In this document: in pieces, positions 20,696 to 30,034 of the stretch
How positions within the stretch are numbered: the first letter of the stretch is position 1
How the letters are laid out: every line of letters begins with the position of its first letter
Assembly (NCBI GenBank): GCA_027486415.1
Contig: JAIXPC010000006.1
Span: 184,902 to 248,901, forward strand
Direction: 5' to 3'
Origin: Sphingomonadales bacterium
Lineage (GTDB): Bacteria > Pseudomonadota > Alphaproteobacteria > Sphingomonadales > Sphingomonadaceae
DNA: 64,000 bases
Position numbers and translations under genes: made by a program
Notes under the pieces: generated by a model
The model's database searches: none
What the model was told of the DNA's origin: nothing
The model's input: the letters and a program-made list of their open reading frames with translations, nothing else

Positions 20696-20893
20696 TCAGG
20701 CGATGATGTCGGGGATCAACTGATCCTCCAGCATGGCGATTTCGTCCTTCAGCATCAGCTTCTTCTTCTTGAAGCGCTGCAACAGGATCATGTCCGGATT
20801 GGGCAGCTGCCGCAGGGCGTCGATCGCGGTATCAAGATCACGGTGATCCTGCTTCAGCATCTCGATGCGGGCGCGGATTTCCGCTTCGTCCAC
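20696..20893 (-). CDS. DUF465 (YdcH-like) small protein
   Basis: 65 residues, almost entirely one charged helical hairpin: IEMLKQDHRDLDTAIDAL, then ILLQRFKKKKLMLKDEI. This is the DUF465/YdcH pattern. The GTG at 20893 is preferred: the in-frame ATG at 20938 adds 15 residues not typical of the family. Function unknown. A second DUF465 gene lies on the opposite strand at 21123. Confidence 0.8.
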   Translation of the reverse strand: MDEAEIRARIEMLKQDHRDLDTAIDALRQLPNPDMILLQRFKKKKLMLKDEIAMLEDQLIPDIIA

Positions 20894-21122
20894 GCTTCTG
20901 GCTCCCCGGTCACAGCGGCGCCCGAATGCGCCCGTCACGTCCTTGCGTTAATCCCCCCTCGGCATGGCGGCAAGGGGGCGCGAAATGGCTGCTGCAATTC
21001 ATGCCCAACGGGCGGTGAATCGCCGCAGCGGGCATGGACAGGGGGGCCGATCCGTGATGCACTTGGGCTTCTGTCGGCGGGCTGTTCCGGTCCGGCAGAA
21101 TGACCAAGAAGGGAGTGTGCCA

Positions 21123-21278
21123 ATGGCCAATGCCCACCGCGATCAGTTGATCGCCCGTCATGCCAAACTTGAACACAGCCTCGCCACCGAGCTGAAACGC
21201 CCCGTGCCCGATTCGGCAAGGCTGCGCGCCCTGAAGCGCGAAAAACTGAAACTGAAAGACGCCATTTCGGCCCATTGA
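21123..21278 (+). CDS. Second DUF465 (YdcH-like) small protein
   Basis: 51 residues: HRDQLIARHAKLEHSLATEL, then RALKREKLKLKDAIS, the same helical-hairpin pattern as the gene at 20696-20893. The ATG at 21123 is preceded by AAGGGAG about 9 bp upstream, which selects it over the longer frame from 20964. Confidence 0.8.
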   Translation: MANAHRDQLIARHAKLEHSLATELKRPVPDSARLRALKREKLKLKDAISAH

Positions 21279-21290
21279 TGGCCGTCGCGT

Positions 21291-21320
21291 CCGGTGCTGC
21301 GGCAGCCCGCCGCGCACCGG
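21291..21320. terminator. GC-rich hairpin between convergent genes
   Basis: CCGGTGC and GCACCGG, with an inner GCGGC/GCCGC pair, form a 30-nt hairpin between the DUF465 stop (21278) and the dksA stop (21337). No T-tract, so termination is only suggested by position. Confidence 0.4.
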
Positions 21321-21336
21321 GCGCCTGTGCCGCCGC

Positions 21337-21822
21337 TCATTCGTCGCGGCTGATCTTCTCGTCGCGTTCGTGGCGCTCCTGGGCATCGATCGTCATCGTC
21401 GCGATCGGCCGCGCTTCCAGGCGCTGCAGGCTGATCGGTTCCCCGGTCATTTCGCACCAGCCATAATCACCCGTATCGATCCGGCGCAGTGCCGCGTCGA
21501 TCTTGGCAATCACCTTGCGCTGGCGGTCGCGCGTCCGCAGTTCGATGCCCCAGTCGGTTTCGCTGGCGGCACGGTCGGTCAGATCCGGTTCGCGCAGCGG
21601 CTCGGCCTTCAGCGCTTCCAGCGTGCCTTCCGATTCCTTCAGGATCTCGTCTTTCCACGTCAGCAGCTTGCGCCGGAAATAGGCCAGCTGGCGCGGGTTC
21701 ATGAACTCTTCGTCCGCGCTCGGACGGTAATCAGGCGGGAGGTCGTCGCCGTGGGCCTGCACGATCAGGACGCCATCATCTTCGGATTTTTCGGTTGTCG
21801 CAGCCTGAGTTTCACTCGTCAT
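21337..21822 (-). CDS. dksA: RNA polymerase-binding transcription factor DksA
   Basis: 161 residues. The coiled-coil core (FRRKLLTWKDEILKESE, RDRQRKVIAKIDAALRRID) precedes GDYGWCEMTGEPISLQRLEA. DksA binds the secondary channel of RNA polymerase and mediates the response to ppGpp. Only the first of the four zinc-finger cysteines remains (CEMT, then ARPIA where the second pair would be). This loss is typical of alphaproteobacterial DksA and implies a zinc-independent fold. The start at 21822 is the Met before the conserved acidic N-terminus. Confidence 0.92.
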   Translation of the reverse strand: MTSETQAATTEKSEDDGVLIVQAHGDDLPPDYRPSADEEFMNPRQLAYFRRKLLTWKDEILKESEGTLEALKAEPLREPDLTDRAASETDWGIELRTRDRQRKVIAKIDAALRRIDTGDYGWCEMTGEPISLQRLEARPIATMTIDAQERHERDEKISRDE

Positions 21823-21981
21823 TCCACCACCCCGCGTCATCGGACGGCCGATCGGCCTGGGCCGCGCGGCTCCCCGTCGAAGCTCCCTGCCAGACCCCCT
21901 CTGGCCGGAACACCCCACCGGCGCTCCCTTACCCTTCCGTCATGAACGGAGCAAGACAGGAAACCGGCGCAAATTGACACT

Positions 21982-21993
21982 CGACAAATTTGT
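21982..21993. promoter_or_regulatory. Palindrome upstream of dksA
   Basis: A perfect 12-bp palindrome GACAAATTTGTC lies in the 205-bp gap between phaR and dksA, in an otherwise GC-rich region. It sits about 160 bp before the dksA start and 35 bp after the phaR stop. Candidate operator; the binding protein is unknown. Confidence 0.35.
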
Positions 21994-22027
21994 CAGCGCC
22001 GCAGGTATTTGCCGCAAGATTTGCTGA

Positions 22028-22603
22028 TCAGCTCTTCAAACCGTCAATTCGGGCCTGAATCGCGGCGAGTTGCTCCTTCAATTGGGCGATTTCATCGCCG
22101 CCTTGCGGCTTTTCGGCCGATTTCTCGGCAGAACGGCTTGCAGGCTCCCGCTTCAGGCCACCGGTCATCATCTCGGTCGCGGCCTGGAACATGGCCAGAT
22201 TCTGCCGCGCCAGTTGCTCGAACGGCTTCATTGCGGCGTTGCGGAAAATCGTCTGATTCTCGGCAAAGGCCGCCATCGACGCTTCGAGATAGTGCGGCAC
22301 CATCGCCTGCATCGAATCGCCATAGAGCGCGATGATCTGGCGCAGGAACGATGTCGGCAGCATCGTCTGCCCGCCGGCTTCGCCTTCCATCACGATCTGG
22401 GTCAGCACGCTGCGGGTGATGTCCTCGCCAGTGCGGGCATCAAACACCTGAAAATCCCGGCCTTCGCGGGTCATTTCCGCCAGGTGATCGAGCGTGATGT
22501 AACTCGAAGTTTCGGTGTTATACAGCCGCCGGTTGGCGTATTTCTTGATCACGACAGGCCCTTGGCCGGGCTTGGCATCGGGAGAGGTTGAGGCGTTGGC
22601 CAT
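22028..22603 (-). CDS. phaR: Polyhydroxyalkanoate synthesis regulator PhaR
   Basis: 191 residues. The N-terminal PHB/PHA accumulation regulator DNA-binding domain (VIKKYANRRLYNTETSSYIT) is followed by the PhaR C-terminal helices (ALYGDSMQAMVPHYLEASM; FAENQTIFRNAAMKPFEQLA) and a coiled-coil end. PhaR senses PHA granules and represses phasin and related genes. It is divergent from a PhaC-like gene, with phaA following, which supports a small PHA locus. Confidence 0.92.
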   Translation of the reverse strand: MANASTSPDAKPGQGPVVIKKYANRRLYNTETSSYITLDHLAEMTREGRDFQVFDARTGEDITRSVLTQIVMEGEAGGQTMLPTSFLRQIIALYGDSMQAMVPHYLEASMAAFAENQTIFRNAAMKPFEQLARQNLAMFQAATEMMTGGLKREPASRSAEKSAEKPQGGDEIAQLKEQLAAIQARIDGLKS

Positions 22604-22684
22604 GAAGTTTCCCGTCTGTGACTGTGCATCATTGGCTAGCATGATCATATGCTGCGGTGCAACGCCGCAGGCGCACGCACCGGA

Positions 22685-23671
22685 ATGAGCCGCGCGCCCG
22701 GCCCGCACCCCCTGCCCGTGTTCCTGGCCACGCTGCAGGCGGCCTGTGCCGGCGATCCGGCCCGGTTGGCTGCGGCGCTGGCAGGCCTCAGGCGCTATCA
22801 GGCCGCGCCGCGCCCGCCACGTGCTGCACCGCGGCCTGAAATCGCCCGTGTCGGCAGCGTCGCCCTGCGCGGCACGCCCGGCCCCCGGCCTGTCGTCATC
22901 GTGCCGTCGCTGATCAACGCGCCCGACGTGCTCGATCTGCCCGGCCGCAGCCTTGTCGCGCATCTGGAAAACGCCGGCCTCAACCCCCTGCTCATTGACT
23001 GGGGCAACAGTCCCGAACCGCTGGCCCTGGCCGATCTGGTCAGCAAACGCCTGCATCCGCTGGTCGCCGGCCTTGGCGGGCCCGCAGCGCTCGTCGGCTA
23101 TTGCCTTGGCGGCACGCTCGCCGCCGTTCTCGCCGCCACGCTGCCGCCCCGTCGCCTCGCGCTCCTCGCCACACCGTGGCATTTCGCCGGCTATGGCGAG
23201 GCGCAGCGCGCCGCGCTGGCAGACTGGTGGGCCGGGGCCGAACCGCTGGCGCAAGCGCTGGGCCAGATGCCGATGGACCTCATCCAGCCCGCCTTCTGGT
23301 CGCTCGATCCCGCCGGCCTTGCGGCCAAATATGCCCGCCTTGCCGGCGCCGACGCCGACGCGCTGGCCGATTTCGTGCGTTTGGAAGACTGGGCCAACGG
23401 CGGTGCCCCGATCAGCCTTGCCGCCGCCCGCGATCTCGCCGCGCTCTATCGCGATGGCCACTGGCCCGGCGTCGATCCGGCCCGCATCGGGGTGCCCATT
23501 CTCGACATCATTGCCGGCACCGATCGCATCGTGCCGGCCACGGCGGCGCTCTCCAGCGGCGGCATCGGCCAGCCGCTCACCATCGCGGCCGGCCATGTCG
23601 GCATGGTCGTCGGCCGCACCGCCCCCAATCAACTCTGGCCTGCCCTCACCCAATTCCTCTCACACCCATGA
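22685..23671 (+). CDS. PhaC-like alpha/beta hydrolase (short PHA synthase-related protein)
   Basis: 328 residues. The order [26 protein letters not shown] and [11 protein letters not shown] (nucleophile Cys in the GxCxG lipase-like box) is that of PHA synthases, as are the late [10 protein letters not shown] and the His in [10 protein letters not shown]. At this length it lacks most of the N-terminal domain of class I PhaC (about 550-600 residues). It may be a minimal synthase or a related acyltransferase. The start is uncertain: ATG 22649 is also in frame. phaR is divergent and phaA follows 76 bp downstream. Confidence 0.7.
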   Translation: MSRAPGPHPLPVFLATLQAACAGDPARLAAALAGLRRYQAAPRPPRAAPRPEIARVGSVALRGTPGPRPVVIVPSLINAPDVLDLPGRSLVAHLENAGLNPLLIDWGNSPEPLALADLVSKRLHPLVAGLGGPAALVGYCLGGTLAAVLAATLPPRRLALLATPWHFAGYGEAQRAALADWWAGAEPLAQALGQMPMDLIQPAFWSLDPAGLAAKYARLAGADADALADFVRLEDWANGGAPISLAAARDLAALYRDGHWPGVDPARIGVPILDIIAGTDRIVPATAALSSGGIGQPLTIAAGHVGMVVGRTAPNQLWPALTQFLSHP

Positions 23672-23747
23672 TGGTGCAGCGCGGCAAAGACGCTTAGGCT
23701 GCGCTGAAACGACTCGAACACGAACGAATGGAACAGGGGCCGCCGCC

Positions 23748-24923
23748 ATGAGCAATATCGTCATCACCGCCGCACGCCGCACCGCCGTCGGCAGCTTCCT
23801 CGGCAGCTTTGGCAGCACGCCGGCCCACCTGCTCGGCAAGGCCGCGATCGAGGCGGCGCTCGCCGATGCCGGCGTGGCGCCGGGCGAGGTGAACGAGGTC
23901 ATCCTCGGCCAGGTGCTCACCGCCGCCCAGGGGCAGAACCCGGCCCGTCAGGCCGCGATGGCCGCGGGCATCGCGCTCGAAGCGCCGGCTTATGGCGTCA
24001 ACCAGGTCTGCGGTTCCGGCCTGCGTGCCGTCGCCATGGCGGCGCAGGCGATTGCCAATGGCGATGCCGGCATCGTGGTCGCCGGCGGGCAGGAATCGAT
24101 GAGCCTGTCTCCCCACGCCCAGGCGATGCGCGCCGGCACCAAGATGGGCCATGTCGAATTCGTCGACACCATGATCAAGGATGGCCTGTGGGATGCCTTC
24201 AACGGCTATCACATGGGCATCACGGCCGAAAATGTTGCCGAAATGTACCAGATCAGCCGCAGCGCACAGGATGAATTCGCCGTCGCCAGCCAGAACAAGG
24301 CCAGCGCCGCCCGCGCCGCCGGCAAGTTCAAGGGTGAGATCGCGCCCGTCACCATCAAGGGCCGCAAGGGCGACATCGTGGTGGATACCGACGAATATAT
24401 TCGCGACGGCGTCACGCTGGACAGCGTGTCGGGCCTCAAGGGCGCGTTCAAGAAGGACGGCACGGTGACGGCCGCCAACGCGTCGGGCCTCAACGATGGC
24501 GCCGCCGTGCTGGTGCTGATGAGCGAGGCCGAAGCCGCCCGCCGCAACGCGCCGGTGCTGGCCCGCATCGCCGGCTTTGCCAGCGTCGGCGTCGATCCCG
24601 CCGTGATGGGCATCGGCCCGGTGCCCGCCAGCCGCAAGGCGCTGGCCAAGGCCGGCTGGAGCGTCGCCGATCTCGATCTGGTGGAAGCCAACGAGGCGTT
24701 TGCCGCGCAGGCGCTGGCCGTGGGGCAGGAATTGGGCCTTGATCCCGACAAGCTGAACGTCAACGGCGGCGCGATTGCCATCGGCCATCCGATCGGCGCG
24801 TCGGGCGCACGCGTGCTGGTGACGCTGCTGCACGAAATGGCCCGCCGCGATGCGAAGAAGGGGCTGGCGACGCTGTGCATCGGCGGCGGCATGGGGATTG
24901 CGCTGGCGGTGGAGCGCGGCTGA
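23748..24923 (+). CDS. phaA: Acetyl-CoA C-acetyltransferase
   Basis: 391 residues, full-length thiolase. Catalytic Cys is in [10 protein letters not shown], the His in [15 protein letters not shown], and the second Cys in [14 protein letters not shown]. It condenses two acetyl-CoA to acetoacetyl-CoA, feeding PHA synthesis, or acts in reverse in degradation. The symbol phaA rather than atoB is chosen from its neighbours phaR and the PhaC-like gene; no phaB reductase is in the window. Confidence 0.92.
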   Translation: MSNIVITAARRTAVGSFLGSFGSTPAHLLGKAAIEAALADAGVAPGEVNEVILGQVLTAAQGQNPARQAAMAAGIALEAPAYGVNQVCGSGLRAVAMAAQAIANGDAGIVVAGGQESMSLSPHAQAMRAGTKMGHVEFVDTMIKDGLWDAFNGYHMGITAENVAEMYQISRSAQDEFAVASQNKASAARAAGKFKGEIAPVTIKGRKGDIVVDTDEYIRDGVTLDSVSGLKGAFKKDGTVTAANASGLNDGAAVLVLMSEAEAARRNAPVLARIAGFASVGVDPAVMGIGPVPASRKALAKAGWSVADLDLVEANEAFAAQALAVGQELGLDPDKLNVNGGAIAIGHPIGASGARVLVTLLHEMARRDAKKGLATLCIGGGMGIALAVERG

Positions 24924-25004
24924 GGCGCGGCAAGCAATAGTGCGCAGCACTATCGCGCGACACGCGCCCAGCCCGGACGGGCGGGCTGCCGGGCCTCGGC
25001 ACGG

Positions 25005-25092
25005 CAGAACCGCTTCGACGGCGTGGCTTTGCCACGCAACTTTGTTCGGCCTCGTTTACTTGGCGGACTCGGCGGCTCTGCCGCCGGCCGCC
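25005..25092. repeat. Intergenic repeat, copy 1
   Basis: The phaA-methyltransferase gap (24924-25137) holds a sequence shared with 36370-36464: a block AACCGCTTCGACGGCGTGGC followed by a hairpin (GCGTGGC-TTT-GCCACGC). About 30 bp later comes a second block GCGGACTCGGCGGCTC and a CCGCCGGCCGC end. The middle differs between copies, so the two hairpin units are the conserved parts. No coding potential is recognised in the gap. Confidence 0.65.
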
Positions 25093-25137
25093 GTCCCCCC
25101 TTCCCCGCCCCGCCCATCCGCGCCATAACCCCCGGCG

Positions 25138-25656
25138 ATGATCCGCGAAGCCACACCCGTCGAGCGTCTCTTCGCCGGCCAGCGGCACGGCCGCCTGCTC
25201 GTCCTCGGCCAGCCGCCGCAGCGCGTGCCGCTGGCTCTTGATGGCTGGGAACGCGTCGCCTGCGTCGCCACCAGCGATGACCAGTTGCGCCCCGGCACCG
25301 TGCGCGCCGATCCGCATCACCTGCCCTTCCACGAAGCCCTGTTCGACAAGGCGCTGCTGTCGGCCCCGCTCGTCCAGCCGCGCCTGATGCTGCGCGAACT
25401 GTGGCGCGTGCTCAGCCCCGCCGGCCTTGCCGTGCTGATCGTCCGCGCCCGCCGGCCCTGGCATCTGAAGGACATCGGCTGGCTGCGCGAGCCTTTGCAA
25501 CTGCGGCTGGACGAAGCCATGTTCGAAGTGCTCGACTGGCGGGTGGAAACGCTGCCCGAACGCCACCACGTCGTGCTTGTCGCCAAGACCGACTGGCAGA
25601 AACCGGTGCTGGTTGGTGCCGCGGATGCAGCGATGGTACCACGGCTCATCAATTGA
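25138..25656 (+). CDS. Short class I SAM-dependent methyltransferase-like protein
   Basis: 172 residues. The later part of a Methyltransf_11 fold is visible (RADPHHLPFHEALFDKALLS, then LMLRELWRVLSPAGLAVLIV). Motif I is degenerate: LLVLGQPPQRVPL where a GxGxG would be expected. It could be a divergent or inactive methyltransferase. No operon partner: the next gene is convergent, 19 bp away. Confidence 0.7.
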   Translation: MIREATPVERLFAGQRHGRLLVLGQPPQRVPLALDGWERVACVATSDDQLRPGTVRADPHHLPFHEALFDKALLSAPLVQPRLMLRELWRVLSPAGLAVLIVRARRPWHLKDIGWLREPLQLRLDEAMFEVLDWRVETLPERHHVVLVAKTDWQKPVLVGAADAAMVPRLIN

Positions 25657-25674
25657 GGGTGCGAACCCGCCGGG

Positions 25675-26058
25675 TCAGACGGCCAGTTCCACCGTCACCA
25701 CGTCGCCTTCGGCGACGCGCTCCTTCTTCCGCACCGCCGCCTTCACCGGCAGCAGGTAACCGCCGGCCTCCTTCGACGGAAACACCGAGGTCGCCCACGC
25801 CGTGCCGCCAAGCCTGACCTTCACATAGACCGATCCCCACGCCGCGCTGCGCCCCGGTGCGGCGGCGCGGATGCCGGCGGCCACGTCGCCGGTGATGGTG
25901 AGGAAATGCCAAGACATTGGCGAGGGTTTGCCGTCGGCGGCCTTGCCCTTCCAGATCCACAATGGCCCGGTGAACGTCCATTCGCGCCCGGAAGGCACTT
26001 CGTGCCCCAGTTCCTCGCGCAGGAAGCGGATCAGTTCCGGATCAAGATCGTCGTCCAC
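25675..26058 (-). CDS. DUF1905 domain protein
   Basis: 127 residues. The second part (WTFTGPLWIWKG, SWHFLTITGDVAAGIR, WGSVYVKVRLGGTAWATSVF) is the DUF1905 beta-barrel, ending VAEGDVVTVELAV. About 35 acidic residues precede it. Members are small cytoplasmic proteins of unknown role. Separate from metW by 15 bp on the same strand. Confidence 0.82.
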   Translation of the reverse strand: MDDDLDPELIRFLREELGHEVPSGREWTFTGPLWIWKGKAADGKPSPMSWHFLTITGDVAAGIRAAAPGRSAAWGSVYVKVRLGGTAWATSVFPSKEAGGYLLPVKAAVRKKERVAEGDVVTVELAV

Positions 26059-26073
26059 GGAACGGACGATAGC

Positions 26074-26682
26074 CTATCGGCTGAGAACGAACACGCCGGT
26101 ATCCGCCAGCAGATTGGGCCACAGCGTCACCGGCTGGCCCGCTGCCAGGCCGGTGCGGCTTTGCACCGTCAGCCGCATCTGATCGGCCAGCGCCTCGAAA
26201 TCGGCGATGGTGCAGAAATGAATGTTGGGCGTTTCGTGCCAGCTCACCGGCAGGCTGCGCGTCACCGGCATCCGGCCGCCCAGCGCCAGGCTCAGCCGCA
26301 CCCGCCAGTGGCCGAAATTGGGGAAGGAGACAACGGCGCTGCGCCCGATACGCACCAGCTGCGCCAGCACCTCGGCCGGGCGCTGCATGGCCTGCAGCGT
26401 GTTGGACAGGATGACGACATCGAACGCATCATCGGCGTAATCGCCCAGATCGGTATCGGCATCGCCCTGCACCACCGCCAGCCCGCGCCCGACGGCAGCC
26501 GCGACGTCGCCGGCATCCAGCTCGATGCCGCGGCCTTCGACGCCCTTGGTGTCGCGCAGCCAGGCCAGCAACTGGCCATCGCCGCAGCCAATATCAAGCA
26601 CACGCGCGCCTTCCGGCACGGCGGCGGCCACGGCGGCAAGATCGGGACGCAGCGGGATTGGTGTGATTCCGGGGGGCGTCAT
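26074..26682 (-). CDS. metW: Methionine biosynthesis protein MetW
   Basis: 202 residues, class I methyltransferase fold with motif [16 protein letters not shown], then [14 protein letters not shown] and [20 protein letters not shown], the MetW signature. MetW is encoded beside metX in many Proteobacteria and has been linked to homoserine acylation. The 4-bp overlap with metX (26679-26682) supports translational coupling. Confidence 0.92.
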   Translation of the reverse strand: MTPPGITPIPLRPDLAAVAAAVPEGARVLDIGCGDGQLLAWLRDTKGVEGRGIELDAGDVAAAVGRGLAVVQGDADTDLGDYADDAFDVVILSNTLQAMQRPAEVLAQLVRIGRSAVVSFPNFGHWRVRLSLALGGRMPVTRSLPVSWHETPNIHFCTIADFEALADQMRLTVQSRTGLAAGQPVTLWPNLLADTGVFVLSR

Positions 26683-27782
26683 GCCGTGAGGAACCCGTTG
26701 ACGACGCGGTTCATCTCCGGCGCATCGAGCAGGAAGGCATCGTGGCCGAACGGGCTTTCCAGTTCGACGAAGCTGACCGGCGCGCCGGCGGCATTCAGCG
26801 CCCGCACGATGCGGCGGCTTTCGGCGGTGGGATAGAGCCAGTCGGAAGTGAAGGAGACAAGGCAGAACCGCGCCTGCACCCCGGCAAAGGCGCGGGCCAG
26901 ATTGCCGTCATGCGCCTCTGCCAAATCGAAATAATCCATGGCGCGGGTGATGTAGAGATAGGAGTTGGCGTCGAAGCGTTCGACGAAGCTCAGCCCCTGA
27001 TGGCGCAGATAGGATTCCACCTGGAAATCGGCGTCAAAGCCAAAACTGACCGTGTCGCGGTTCTGCAGGCGGCGGCCGAATTTCTCGGTCAGGCCTTCTT
27101 CCGACAGATAGGTGATGTGCGCGGCCATGCGCGCCACGGCGAGGCCCGCCGCGGGCGGCTTGCCGGGCGCATAAGTGCCGCCGGCCCAGTTGGGATCGGC
27201 CATGATCGCCTGCCGGCCGACTTCGTGAAAGGCGATGTTCTGCGCCGAATGGCGGGCGGCGGTCGCGATGGCGACAACCTTCTTCACCCGCGCCGGATGG
27301 TTCACCGCCCAGGTGAGCGCCTGCATCCCGCCCATCGATCCGCCGATGACGGCCGCAAGGCAATCGATGCCGAGATGATCGAGCAGCCGCGCCTGCGCCG
27401 CCACCATGTCGGACAGGGTGATGACCGGGAAGCGCATGGCAAAGGCCCGGCCATCGCGCGGATCGATGCTGGATGGCCCGGTGGAGCCCATGCAGCCGCC
27501 CAGCACGTTGGCGCAGATCACGAACCAGTGTTCGGGATCGACCGGCTTGCCGGGGCCGACGAGCCGCGTCCACCAGCCGGGCTTGCCGGTGATCGGGTGG
27601 GTGCTGGCGAGATACTGATCCCCGGTCAGCGCGTGGCAGACCAGGATGGCATTGCTGCGATTGGCGTTCAGCGTGCCATAGGTTTCATAGGCAATGGTCA
27701 GTTCCGGCAGCACACCGCCGCCCGCCAACGCGAAATCGCCGGCGAGGGTGACGCGGCGATCAAGACCAAAGCGCGTATCCAT
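26679..27782 (-). CDS. metX: Homoserine O-acyltransferase
   Basis: 367 residues, alpha/beta hydrolase fold. Motifs: [32 protein letters not shown], nucleophile Ser in [12 protein letters not shown], Asp in FTSDWLYP and His in GHDAFLLD. It acylates homoserine (acetyl or succinyl donor cannot be decided by eye) in methionine synthesis. The ATG at 27782 fits the family start; an extension to 27893 is rejected because it would run into hisC. hisC is divergent with 64 bp between starts. Confidence 0.93.
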   Translation of the reverse strand: MDTRFGLDRRVTLAGDFALAGGGVLPELTIAYETYGTLNANRSNAILVCHALTGDQYLASTHPITGKPGWWTRLVGPGKPVDPEHWFVICANVLGGCMGSTGPSSIDPRDGRAFAMRFPVITLSDMVAAQARLLDHLGIDCLAAVIGGSMGGMQALTWAVNHPARVKKVVAIATAARHSAQNIAFHEVGRQAIMADPNWAGGTYAPGKPPAAGLAVARMAAHITYLSEEGLTEKFGRRLQNRDTVSFGFDADFQVESYLRHQGLSFVERFDANSYLYITRAMDYFDLAEAHDGNLARAFAGVQARFCLVSFTSDWLYPTAESRRIVRALNAAGAPVSFVELESPFGHDAFLLDAPEMNRVVNGFLTA

Positions 27783-27821
27783 CAGGGTGAAGCCCAATAA
27801 TGGCGTGGGGGTGACTGTGCC

Positions 27822-27834
27822 AGCGATATTCGCT
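27822..27834. promoter_or_regulatory. Palindrome between metX and hisC
   Basis: AGCGATATTCGCT is a perfect 5-bp inverted repeat around TAT in the 64-bp divergent intergenic region. It could be an operator for either gene or an AT-rich promoter element. No known consensus recognised. Confidence 0.3.
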
Positions 27835-27846
27835 AGGGCCGCTGCC

Positions 27847-28974
27847 ATGAGCATCGCCACTGCCCCCGAAATGAAGCCCTGGATCGAAGCCATGCACGCC
27901 TATGTGCCCGGCAAGGCCAAGACCGACGGCGTGCCGGTGATCGCCAAGCTGTCGTCGAACGAAAATCCGTGGGGGCCGTCGCCGCGCGCCATCGCCGCGA
28001 TGCAGGCAGTGATCGCCGAAGGCCATCGCTATCCCGATCCGGCCTCGACCGCGCTGCGCGCCGCGCTGGGCGATGCCTGCAACGTCGATCCCGCCCACAT
28101 CATCTGCGGCACCGGCAGCGACGAAATCCTGCACATGGTGGCATCGGCCTTCGCCGGGCCGGGGGACGAGATCATCCACGTCCGCCACGGCTTTGCGGTC
28201 TATGAAGGCGCCACCCGCCGCGTTGGCGCCACGCCGGTGATCGTGCCCGATGTGGATTACACCGCCGATGTGACCGCCGTGCTGGCGGCCATCACGCCGG
28301 CGACGAAGATCATCTACCTTGCCAATCCCAACAACCCCACCGGCACGCTGCTGCCCGCCGCCGAGATCCGCCGCCTGATCGCGGGCGTGCCGCCCAACGT
28401 CATCCTCGTGCTCGATTGCGCCTATGCGGAATTTGCCGAAGGCGAGTACGAGGACGGCCTGCAGCTGGCGCAGACCCTGCCGAACCTCGTCGTCACCCGC
28501 ACCTTTTCCAAGATCCACGGCCTTGCTGCCCAGCGCGTCGGCTGGGCCGTCGCTGCCCTGCCGCTGATCGCCGCGATGGACCGGGTGCGCGGGCCGTTCA
28601 ACGTCACCACCACCGGCCAGGCCGCGGCTGTCGCCAGCCTTGCCGATACCGCCCACATCGCCATGGTGCGGGACGAGACGATCCGCCTGCGCGGCTGGCT
28701 TGCCGAACAGATCGCCGCGCTGGGCAACGCCGGCCTGCGTGCCATTCCGTCGGCGTGCAACTTCATCCTCATCGAATTTCCCGAATCCGGCCCGGTCACG
28801 GCGGCCGGAGCCAATCAGTATCTGCTCGATCATGGCATCATCTGCCGTTATCTTGCCGTGCAGGCCATGCCGCGCTGCCTGCGCGTGTCCATCGGCACCG
28901 AAAATGAAACCCGCACCGTCGCTGCTGCCCTGCGCGATTATGTCGAAGGCGCAGCACAGGGATCGGGCCACTGA
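27847..28974 (+). CDS. hisC: Histidinol-phosphate / aromatic aminotransferase
   Basis: 375 residues, class II aminotransferase. Motifs: [32 protein letters not shown], the PLP lysine in [15 protein letters not shown] and the Arg in [11 protein letters not shown]. HisC in alphaproteobacteria often also transaminates prephenate or phenylpyruvate. Coupling to tyrA by a one-base TGATG overlap supports a role in aromatic amino-acid synthesis. The ATG at 27847 is used; the longer frame from 27694 would run across metX. Confidence 0.92.
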   Translation: MSIATAPEMKPWIEAMHAYVPGKAKTDGVPVIAKLSSNENPWGPSPRAIAAMQAVIAEGHRYPDPASTALRAALGDACNVDPAHIICGTGSDEILHMVASAFAGPGDEIIHVRHGFAVYEGATRRVGATPVIVPDVDYTADVTAVLAAITPATKIIYLANPNNPTGTLLPAAEIRRLIAGVPPNVILVLDCAYAEFAEGEYEDGLQLAQTLPNLVVTRTFSKIHGLAAQRVGWAVAALPLIAAMDRVRGPFNVTTTGQAAAVASLADTAHIAMVRDETIRLRGWLAEQIAALGNAGLRAIPSACNFILIEFPESGPVTAAGANQYLLDHGIICRYLAVQAMPRCLRVSIGTENETRTVAAALRDYVEGAAQGSGH

Positions 28975-29873
28975 TGCTGCCGTTCGCGCGCGTCGCCATC
29001 ATCGGCATGGGCCTCATCGGCTCATCGCTCGCCCGCGCCATACGGCAGGCCATGCCCACCGTGCGCCTCACCGTCACCGATGCCAGCGACCACGTGCGCG
29101 ACCGGGTGATCGAACTGGGGCTGGCCGATGACGTCACCGATGGCGCTGGCGCTGCCGTTGTCGACGCCGATCTTGTCATCCTGTGCGTGCCGGTCGGTGC
29201 CATGGCCGCCGTCGCTGCCGAAATCGGCCCCGAACTCGCGCCCGACAGCGTCGTGTCCGACGTCGGATCGGTCAAGGAAAGCGTGCTGCGCGTCCTGTCC
29301 GAAGCTCTGCCCGGCGCCCATGTCATCCCCGCGCACCCGGTGGCCGGCACCGAAAAATCCGGGCCGGATGCCGGCTTTGGCGAATTGTTCCGCGGCCGCT
29401 GGTGCATCATCACCCCGCCACCGCGCGCCGATCAGATGATGGTGGAACGCCTCGGCGAATTCTGGCACCGGCTGGGCAGCAAGGTCGATCTGATGGACGC
29501 CGCCCACCATGATCGCGTGCTTGCCGTCACCAGCCACCTGCCCCACCTCATCGCCTATTCCATCGTCGGCACCGCCAGCGACATGGAAGAGGTGACCAAA
29601 TCCGAAGTCATCAAATATTCGGCCGGGGGTTTCCGCGATTTCACCCGCATCGCCGCGTCCGATCCCGTCATGTGGCGCGACGTGTTCCTGAACAACCGTG
29701 ACGCCGTTCTGGAGCTGCTGGGCCGCTTCACCGAGGATCTGGTCGCCCTGCAACGCGCCATCCGCTGGGGCGAAGGCGACGCGCTGGAAAGCCTGTTCAC
29801 CCGCACCCGCGCCATCCGCCGATCGATCATCGACGAAGGCCAGGACACTGACAAGCCTGACTTTGGCCGGTAA
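28974..29873 (+). CDS. tyrA: Prephenate/arogenate (cyclohexadienyl) dehydrogenase
   Basis: 299 residues. A Rossmann motif IIGMGLIGSSLARAI starts the protein, followed by SDVGSVKE, IPAHPVAGTEKSGPD and the C-terminal helical domain with MDAAHHDRVLAVTSHLPH. It oxidises prephenate or arogenate toward tyrosine. No ACT or chorismate-mutase domain is fused. Overlaps hisC by one base. A GGCCGG-TAAA-CCGGCC hairpin with the stop codon in its loop (29865-29880) may aid termination. Confidence 0.93.
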   Translation: MLPFARVAIIGMGLIGSSLARAIRQAMPTVRLTVTDASDHVRDRVIELGLADDVTDGAGAAVVDADLVILCVPVGAMAAVAAEIGPELAPDSVVSDVGSVKESVLRVLSEALPGAHVIPAHPVAGTEKSGPDAGFGELFRGRWCIITPPPRADQMMVERLGEFWHRLGSKVDLMDAAHHDRVLAVTSHLPHLIAYSIVGTASDMEEVTKSEVIKYSAGGFRDFTRIAASDPVMWRDVFLNNRDAVLELLGRFTEDLVALQRAIRWGEGDALESLFTRTRAIRRSIIDEGQDTDKPDFGR

Positions 29874-30034
29874 ACCGGCCGGGGCCGATTTTGGCCGGCA
29901 ATCCCCTGCACAACGTGGGCTTTGCACACTCCCGGCAAGACGTGCGATAATCCCCTCCCGGGTCGCACATTGCGGGTTGACGGGCCATCAATGGCCGCTA
30001 CGCCAAAGATACTTGCATTCAATTGGGGGATTGC

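Noticed and set aside
27783..27846. A SAM-II riboswitch before metX, as seen in some alphaproteobacteria
   Set aside because: The gap is only 64 bp and shared with hisC; no pseudoknot-like pattern was found.
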